NCBI GenBank assembly: GCA_023426225.1
Contig: JAFABD010000050.1
Location: forward strand, 1 to 5,420
Reading direction: 5' to 3'
Length of the DNA stretch: 5,420 nt
From: Pseudomonadota bacterium
GTDB lineage: Bacteria > Pseudomonadota > Alphaproteobacteria > Sphingomonadales > Sphingomonadaceae
In this document: positions 1 to 5,420 of the stretch, piece after piece
Numbering within the stretch: position 1 is the stretch's first letter
How the letters are laid out: the number at the start of each line of letters is the position of its first letter
Position numbers and translations under genes: made by a program
Notes under the pieces: generated by a model
Told to the model about the DNA's origin: nothing
The model's input: the letters and a program-made list of their open reading frames with translations, nothing else
The model's database searches: none

Positions 1-20
1 CCCCACGACACACCCCCCAA

Positions 21-58
21 CGCAAAAGGCCCGCCACCCCGAGGGGTGACGGGCCCTT
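21..58 (-). terminator. Rho-independent terminator of the M16 peptidase / small-protein unit
   Basis: The arms at 25-40 and 43-58 form a 16-position inverted repeat. Read as minus-strand RNA, every position pairs: 14 are Watson-Crick and two are G-U wobbles. The innermost pair must open to give a CUCG tetraloop. The 3' arm is followed by a four-U run (plus-strand A at 24-27) that overlaps the base of the stem. In plus-strand RNA the same two positions become A-C mismatches and no U run follows, so the element is oriented for minus-strand transcription. It lies 24 bases beyond the stop codon of the small gene and is the natural end of the two-gene unit. Confidence 0.88.
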
Positions 59-81
59 GCGGCGTTCCGCGAGCCTGGGGA

Positions 82-381
82 TCAGGCGCGCGTACCCTCC
101 ATCGGGAAGCTGCCGAACGCGCCCGCGGTCACGGTGCCGGTGATCTTGTCACCCTCGACCGTCGCCTCGCAGGTGAGCGTCATCGGCATCGGCACGGTGA
201 TGTCGAGCGCCCAGCTGAGCTTGTCGCCGTCGACCTTGCCGTTCTTGACCTCGGCATTGCCCATCGCACCCGCATAGGTGCCGGTGAAGGTGTCACCCGT
301 GCTCGCCACGGTCAGCACCGCCTGCTGGTCGCCCATCGGCGACTTGGTCACCGTGTTCCAGCTTCCGTCCACGTTCGCCAT
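82..381 (-). CDS. Small beta-rich conserved hypothetical protein (99 aa)
   Basis: I do not recognise a named family and assign no function. The 99-residue protein begins MANVDGSWNT and has alternating polar and hydrophobic strands separated by Gly/Asp turns, with almost no predicted helix. The unit GDxxTGT occurs twice (residues 29-35 and 77-83), with a related GDKLSW turn at 52-57. This suggests a small antiparallel beta-barrel or sandwich, perhaps lipocalin-like, which is inference from the pattern only. There is one cysteine (C71), no signal peptide and no membrane segment, so it is probably cytoplasmic. The ATG at 381 is chosen because a purine-rich AGGAAGAGA precedes it. The frame stays open to 495, but that extension would overlap the peptidase gene and its residues look like an out-of-frame reading of it. 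The gene starts 25 bases after the peptidase stop and ends at a terminator, so it is almost certainly co-transcribed with the peptidase. Confidence 0.85.
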   Translation of the reverse strand: MANVDGSWNTVTKSPMGDQQAVLTVASTGDTFTGTYAGAMGNAEVKNGKVDGDKLSWALDITVPMPMTLTCEATVEGDKITGTVTAGAFGSFPMEGTRA

Positions 382-390
382 TTCGGTCTC

Positions 391-399
391 TCTCTTCCT
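391..399 (-). promoter_or_regulatory. Ribosome binding site of the small beta-rich protein
   Basis: The minus strand reads AGGAAGAGA, followed by nine bases and then ATG at 381. The purine run lies wholly in the 25-base gap between the peptidase stop (407) and this ATG. It decides the start in favour of the 99-residue form over an upstream ATG at 495 inside the peptidase gene. Confidence 0.65.
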
Positions 400-406
400 G
401 TCAGGA

Positions 407-3310
407 TCACTTGGCCGCGGCGGGTGCGGGAGCGCGCGGAGCGCCCACCACGGATGCCGCGGGCACCACCTCGACAGGCAGGCCGAGGCTGTCAAGCTGC
501 GGCCGGACGGTCTTGGCGTCGCCCACGACCACCCAGACGAAGCGGCTGGGGTCGAGAGCCTTGCGTGCCGCAGCGTCGAGCTGTGCCGCGGTCATCGCAC
601 GATATTTTTGCGCGACGGTGCTGTAGAAATTGTCGGGACGGCCGCGCAGGTCGTTTTCCTGCATCGCCGACAGCACCGCGCTCGAGGTTTCGAATCGACC
701 CGACAGCTCGCGAGTCGCGCCGTTGATCGTGCGCGTCAGTTCGGCGTCGGTGACCCCCTGGGTCGTCAGGAAGGCGCGGATGTCGCCCATCAGCGCCTGG
801 ATCGATTCACCCGTCTTGTCGGCCTGGACCGGCGCGCTGATCTGATAGGGCACCGCCTTGTCGAGCCACACGAAGCGGCCGTTGACGCCATAGGACCAGT
901 GCTTGCTCTCGCGCAGGTCCATGTTGATGCGCGACAGGAAGTCACCGCCGAGCACGACGTTCGCGGTGATCTGCGGCAGCAGCTCGGCCTTGGGATCGAG
1001 CTTGGTGAGCTGTGCGCCGATGATGACCGACTGCGGCGACGTGCCGCGATCGACCAGCACGATGCGCGGGCTCGCCTGCTGCGGCGCCGTGTCGAACGCC
1101 TTGACCCCCGCGGTGCCTTCGCCCCGCCACTTGCCGAAGCGCGCCTCGAGCGCGGCGCGGACCTCGGCCAGCGGACGGTCGCTGGCGATGAAGATCTTCG
1201 CCTTTTCGGGGCGGATCCAGGCGCGGTAGAAGTCGATCAGCTCGGCGCGGGTGAGCGACTTGATCACCTCCGGATCGCCCGAGCCGGCGCCCAGCTTCGC
1301 ATAGGGGCTGGCGGGGCCATAGAGCAGGCCCGGCACGACGCGGCCGGCCAGACCCTGCGGATCCTTCAGTTCGGCGGCGATGCCGGTCAGCGTCGTCTGG
1401 CGGATGCGTTCGAGCTCGCCCTGCGGGAAGGCCGGGTTGCGCACGATGTCGGCGAACAGGTCGAGCGCCCCATCGAGGTTCGGCGTCGGCGCGCCGAGCG
1501 ACAGATAGGTGCGATCGGCCGAGCTGCCCGAACCGATGCTGGCACCGAGCCGCTCGCGCGCCTCGGCGAGCGCCACCGCGTCGCGCGTCGTCGTGCCTTC
1601 GTCGAGGAGCGCGAGCATCATGCCCTGCGTCCCCAGCTTGCCGGCCGGATCGGCGGCGGCACCGGCGTCGAAGCTGAGCACGATGCGCGTGAACGGCACC
1701 GCCTTGCGGTTGGCGTAGACCAGCTCGACGCCGTTCGACAGGCGCGTGCGCTCGACCGTCGGGAAGTCGAGATCGCCGACCGCGGCGACCTCCGGCATCG
1801 CGCCGCGCGTGCCCTTGACCGGCTCGGCCTGGGCCGCGGGAGCGGCGGCGGCAGCGGCAGCGGGCTTGGCGGCCGGCGCCTTGGCTTCCTCATAGGCTTC
1901 GCGCTGGCCCGGCGTGACGAGCAGCGTGAGCGCCGGACGCGTCAGCCACTTCTGCGCCGCGGCACGCACGCGATCGGGGGTGACCGACGCGGTTTCGAGC
2001 AGCTCCTTCTTGTAGAAGGCCGGATTGCCCGAATAGAGCTCGCCCGAGGCAAGCGCGACCGCCTTGCCGCCGAAGCCGCCGACCGATTCGAGCCCCGCGA
2101 TGCGGCCCGAAACCTTGGTCGTCGCGACGCGGCGCACCTCGTCGGCGGTCGGGCCGGTGCGGATCAGGTCGGCCATCAGCTCGTCGATGCGCTTCGACAC
2201 CACCGCCGGATCGACGCCCGGACGGACCACCGCCTGAATCTGGAACATGCCGAGCTGGGCCATCGCCTCGTTATCGGCCGAGATGTTGACGGCGAGCTTT
2301 TCCTTGCGGACCAGTTCGTTGTCGAGCCGCGAGCTGGCGAGGCCGCCGAGCACGCCCGCGAACACTTCGAGCGGGACCGAATCGGGATCGTTGAGCCCCG
2401 GCACCGCCCAGGTGCGCAGCAGCAGCGTGGCCGCGACATTGTCGTGCAGCTCGACCGTCTTGGGCGCGGGGAGCGTCGGCACGGTGACGGCGGGCAGCTC
2501 GCTCTTCGGACCGGCCTTGATCTCGCCGAAATATTTCTCGACCAGCGGGCGCGCTTCCTTGGCGTCGACATCGCCCGCGAGCACCAGCACCGCGTTGTTC
2601 GGGCCATAGTGCGAGCGGAACCAGTTCTTCACGTCCTCAAGGCTCGCCGCGTCGAGATCGGCCATCGAGCCGATGACGTTGTGGCCATAGGGCGTGTTGC
2701 CGAGCAGTTCCTCGAGCAGCTTGTAGTAGAGCAGGCCGTAGGGCCGGTTGTCGCCCTGACGCTTTTCGTTCTGGACGACGCCGCGCTGCTCGTCGAGCAC
2801 CTCCTGCGTGATCGCGCCGAGCAGATGGCCCATGCGGTCGCTTTCGAGGAAGAGCGCGCGTTCGAGCGCAGGCCTGGGCACCGTTTCGAAATAGTTGGTG
2901 CGGTCGAACGAGGTGGTGCCGTTGAAATCGGTGGCGCCGACCTGCTTGAGCGGTTCGAAGAAGTCGCCCGGCGCGTTTTCCGAGCCGTTGAACATCAGGT
3001 GCTCGAACAGATGGGCAAAGCCGGTCTTGCCCTTGGGCTCGTGCTTCGAGCCGACATCGTACCAGGTCGACACCGCGACGATCGGCGCCTTGCGATCGGT
3101 GTGGACGATCACGCGCAGGCCGTTGGCGAGCGTGAAGGTCTCGTACGGAATGTCGACGCGCTTGACGAGTTCGGCGACGGGCACCGCCTTGACGTCGGCA
3201 GCGGCAGGCTTGGCCGCGGCGGGCGCCGGGGCCTGCTGCGCCAGCGCGGGCGTGGCAAGGCCGGCAACCGCAAGCGCGACGGTGCTGCAATAGGTGACGA
3301 ACGGCTTCAT
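407..3310 (-). CDS. Periplasmic M16-family zinc metallopeptidase, fused two-half form (967 aa)
   Basis: Peptidase of the pitrilysin/insulinase family M16, predicted to cleave peptides or small proteins in the periplasm; the substrate is unknown. Residues 1-24 form a Sec signal peptide (KPFVTY, then a hydrophobic Ala/Leu/Val core) ending PALA before QQ, a signal peptidase I site. The mature chain has no cysteine. An Ala/Pro/Lys linker (about 25-46) precedes the catalytic domain (about 55-205), with the inverted zinc motif HLFEH (H100, E103, H104) and E182 in VVQNEKRQ as third ligand. An M16_C-like domain follows (about 210-460), then an Ala-rich linker (about 474-500). The second half (about 515-935) repeats the fold without the zinc motif. 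It carries DLRESKHWSYGV with R800 and Y807, the expected substrate-binding R/Y pair. Length fits single-chain M16 proteins with both halves fused. Start 3310 is chosen for its signal peptide and GGAGGA ribosome site; the frame stays open upstream to 3499, but that extension would bury the signal peptide. It is the first gene of a two-gene unit divergent from clpB. Confidence 0.95.
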   Translation of the reverse strand: MKPFVTYCSTVALAVAGLATPALAQQAPAPAAAKPAAADVKAVPVAELVKRVDIPYETFTLANGLRVIVHTDRKAPIVAVSTWYDVGSKHEPKGKTGFAHLFEHLMFNGSENAPGDFFEPLKQVGATDFNGTTSFDRTNYFETVPRPALERALFLESDRMGHLLGAITQEVLDEQRGVVQNEKRQGDNRPYGLLYYKLLEELLGNTPYGHNVIGSMADLDAASLEDVKNWFRSHYGPNNAVLVLAGDVDAKEARPLVEKYFGEIKAGPKSELPAVTVPTLPAPKTVELHDNVAATLLLRTWAVPGLNDPDSVPLEVFAGVLGGLASSRLDNELVRKEKLAVNISADNEAMAQLGMFQIQAVVRPGVDPAVVSKRIDELMADLIRTGPTADEVRRVATTKVSGRIAGLESVGGFGGKAVALASGELYSGNPAFYKKELLETASVTPDRVRAAAQKWLTRPALTLLVTPGQREAYEEAKAPAAKPAAAAAAAPAAQAEPVKGTRGAMPEVAAVGDLDFPTVERTRLSNGVELVYANRKAVPFTRIVLSFDAGAAADPAGKLGTQGMMLALLDEGTTTRDAVALAEARERLGASIGSGSSADRTYLSLGAPTPNLDGALDLFADIVRNPAFPQGELERIRQTTLTGIAAELKDPQGLAGRVVPGLLYGPASPYAKLGAGSGDPEVIKSLTRAELIDFYRAWIRPEKAKIFIASDRPLAEVRAALEARFGKWRGEGTAGVKAFDTAPQQASPRIVLVDRGTSPQSVIIGAQLTKLDPKAELLPQITANVVLGGDFLSRINMDLRESKHWSYGVNGRFVWLDKAVPYQISAPVQADKTGESIQALMGDIRAFLTTQGVTDAELTRTINGATRELSGRFETSSAVLSAMQENDLRGRPDNFYSTVAQKYRAMTAAQLDAAARKALDPSRFVWVVVGDAKTVRPQLDSLGLPVEVVPAASVVGAPRAPAPAAAK

Positions 3311-3320
3311 AACGCTGGGA

Positions 3321-3326
3321 TCCTCC
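3321..3326 (-). promoter_or_regulatory. Ribosome binding site of the M16 peptidase
   Basis: GGAGGA on the minus strand lies ten bases before the ATG at 3310. It sits in a GC palindrome context: CCCCGGGG lies just upstream, preceded by a six-T run, and GGGA-GGA-TCCC could form a weak hairpin across the site. The site decides the start in favour of the form with an intact signal peptide. Confidence 0.75.
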
Positions 3327-3351
3327 CCCGGGGAAAAAATTTGGCGCGGCG

Positions 3352-3379
3352 AACATAGCGCCCCGCCATGGCCCCGCAA
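3352..3379 (-). promoter_or_regulatory. Weak candidate sigma-70-type promoter for the M16 peptidase unit
   Basis: On the minus strand TTGCGG (3374-3379) and TATGTT (3352-3357) are separated by 16 bases. The boxes match the TTGACA and TATAAT consensus at three and four positions. Transcription would start near 3345, giving a leader of about 35 bases. In such GC-rich sequence a match this loose is not strong evidence. It is listed because a promoter must lie in this gap and this is the best-placed pair I see. An alternative -10 (TAATAC, plus positions 3382-3387) has no convincing -35 partner. Confidence 0.3.
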
Positions 3380-3532
3380 CCGTATTATTGCCGCAAGGCA
3401 GCCGTACACCGGAACTTCCCGCAAAAACCCCGCCCAAACGCTTGCCGAAACGCACAAAATGCGCCGTGACGGCAGCAACCGGCGGCGATGCCGACGCACC
3501 CGGCCCCCGCGGCTTGCGCCCGCGCGCCGAAA

Positions 3533-3547
3533 GCGGCAGCCTGCCGC
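3533..3547. repeat. Short GC-rich inverted repeat in the intergenic gap
   Basis: GCGGCAG (3533-3539) and CTGCCGC (3541-3547) are perfect reverse complements separated by one base. As RNA the innermost pairs would have to open. No T run follows on either strand, so it is not a terminator. In sequence this GC-rich it may be chance; no role is assigned. Confidence 0.4.
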
Positions 3548-3636
3548 CGATGTCCGGGCGCGGGCCGCCCCCTCGCCGCGCGGCGACGATCCGCATCGGC
3601 ACGGCGGCGCGACAATATTGGGAGGATTACGAGTTT

Positions 3637-3667
3637 CCCCTTGTGTTGCGAAATTGCAACACCATCT
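3637..3667 (+). promoter_or_regulatory. Candidate heat-shock (sigma-32/RpoH) promoter of clpB
   Basis: The sequence CCCCTTGTG (3637-3645), 14 bases, then CACCATCT (3660-3667) closely resembles the RpoH consensus, in which CCCTTGAA and CCCCATnT are separated by 13-15 bases. Transcription would start around 3673-3676, giving a leader of about 20 bases before the ATG at 3696. clpB is a classic RpoH target in proteobacteria, which supports the call. The main departures are TG in place of AA at the end of the -35 box and A for C at the second position of the -10 box. Confidence 0.75.
3643..3662. repeat. Perfect 7-bp inverted repeat inside the clpB promoter
   Basis: GTGTTGC (3643-3649) and GCAACAC (3656-3662) are exact reverse complements around the six-base centre GAAATT. 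The dyad begins in the -35 element, spans the spacer and ends in the -10 element of the predicted RpoH promoter. A protein bound here would block RNA polymerase. It does not match the CIRCE element (TTAGCACTC-N9-GAGTGCTAA) bound by HrcA, and I do not recognise the cognate regulator. It lies upstream of the predicted start of transcription, so a DNA operator is more likely than an RNA hairpin. Confidence 0.6.
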
Positions 3668-3684
3668 CCGCCTCGAACGTCAAC

Positions 3685-3689
3685 AGGGA
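3685..3689 (+). promoter_or_regulatory. Ribosome binding site of clpB
   Basis: AGGGA lies six bases before the ATG at 3696. It is a modest Shine-Dalgarno match, but the spacing is good. The encoded N-terminus, MNIEKFT, aligns with the ClpB start in E. coli (MRLDRLT), which confirms the start. Confidence 0.6.
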
Positions 3690-3695
3690 TCACCC

Positions 3696-5420
<1,725 letters not shown>

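Larger units (their letters stand above)
3311..3695. other. Divergent intergenic region between the M16 peptidase and clpB
   Basis: This 385-base gap between two divergent starts must hold the promoters of both units. The 3340-3460 part is comparatively AT-richer. It contains two AAACGC copies (3436-3441 and 3448-3453) and the palindrome TTGCCGCAA (3388-3396). The 3480-3600 part is very GC-rich and includes the inverted repeat GCGGCAG/CTGCCGC (3533-3547), which has no U run. The 3611-3695 part carries the clpB promoter and leader. Open frames through the gap have no credible start signals or protein-like composition, so I see no gene here. Confidence 0.8.

Noticed and set aside
382..495. A longer N-terminus for the small beta-rich protein, starting at 495.
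   Set aside because: The extension lies almost entirely inside the peptidase coding sequence, is basic and Pro/Trp-rich unlike the rest, and the good ribosome site is directly before 381.
46..726. A plus-strand frame over the terminator, the small gene and the end of the peptidase gene.
   Set aside because: It starts inside the terminator hairpin, overlaps two well-supported minus-strand genes, and its product is Arg-rich with no recognisable structure.
278..3358. A stop-free plus-strand frame of about 3 kb opposite the peptidase gene, as a possible antisense gene.
   Set aside because: Its codons are exactly in register with the peptidase codons, so it stays open simply because the peptidase uses no TTA, CTA or TCA codons, as expected at this GC content. 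Its translation is rich in Arg, Ala, Gly, Asp and His with no domain pattern.
3307..3369. A 20-codon upstream frame on the minus strand whose TGA overlaps the peptidase ATG.
   Set aside because: It has no clear ribosome site, and the best promoter candidate lies inside it, so it may not be transcribed. The ATGA overlap alone is weak evidence.
3366..3398. A second RpoH promoter on the minus strand for the peptidase (CTTGCG followed by a CCAT-containing box).
   Set aside because: The spacing is about 17 bases, not 13-15, and the downstream box is a poor match.
3643..3662. The clpB promoter dyad as a CIRCE element or an RNA thermometer.
   Set aside because: The arms and spacing do not match CIRCE, and the dyad is upstream of the predicted transcription start, so it would not be in the mRNA.

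Overview
This window comes from a high-GC (about two thirds G+C by eye) alphaproteobacterium, most likely a sphingomonad. The evidence is the codon usage, with third positions almost always G or C, and the close similarity of the ClpB and M16 peptidase proteins to the forms I associate with Sphingomonadales. No genus can be fixed from the sequence alone. There are no mobile elements, RNA genes or CRISPR arrays, and it looks like ordinary chromosomal backbone.

Layout: two transcription units point away from each other across a 385-base gap (3311-3695). On the minus strand, reading from 3310 down, a 967-residue exported M16-family zinc metallopeptidase (407-3310) is followed after 25 bases by a 99-residue small beta-rich protein of unknown function (82-381). 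A strong intrinsic terminator (21-58) then closes the unit. On the plus strand, clpB starts at 3696 and runs off the window end. The 575 codons present cover the N-domain, the first AAA+ module, the coiled-coil middle domain and the first residues of the second AAA+ module.

The gap carries a good candidate heat-shock (sigma-32/RpoH) promoter immediately upstream of clpB. A perfect 7-bp inverted repeat with a 6-base centre starts in the -35 element, fills the spacer and ends in the -10 element. A much weaker sigma-70-like promoter candidate lies in front of the peptidase gene. The rest of the gap is GC-rich non-coding sequence.

Biologically, both sides of the gap concern protein quality control. 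ClpB is the cytoplasmic disaggregase that works with DnaK/DnaJ/GrpE. The peptidase is predicted to degrade peptides or small proteins in the periplasm. Whether the two units are co-regulated cannot be seen here. I found no clear evidence of a new multi-gene system. The points most worth a second look are the dyad buried in the clpB promoter, the pairing of the peptidase with an unrecognised small protein, and the missing conventional internal start for a short ClpB form.
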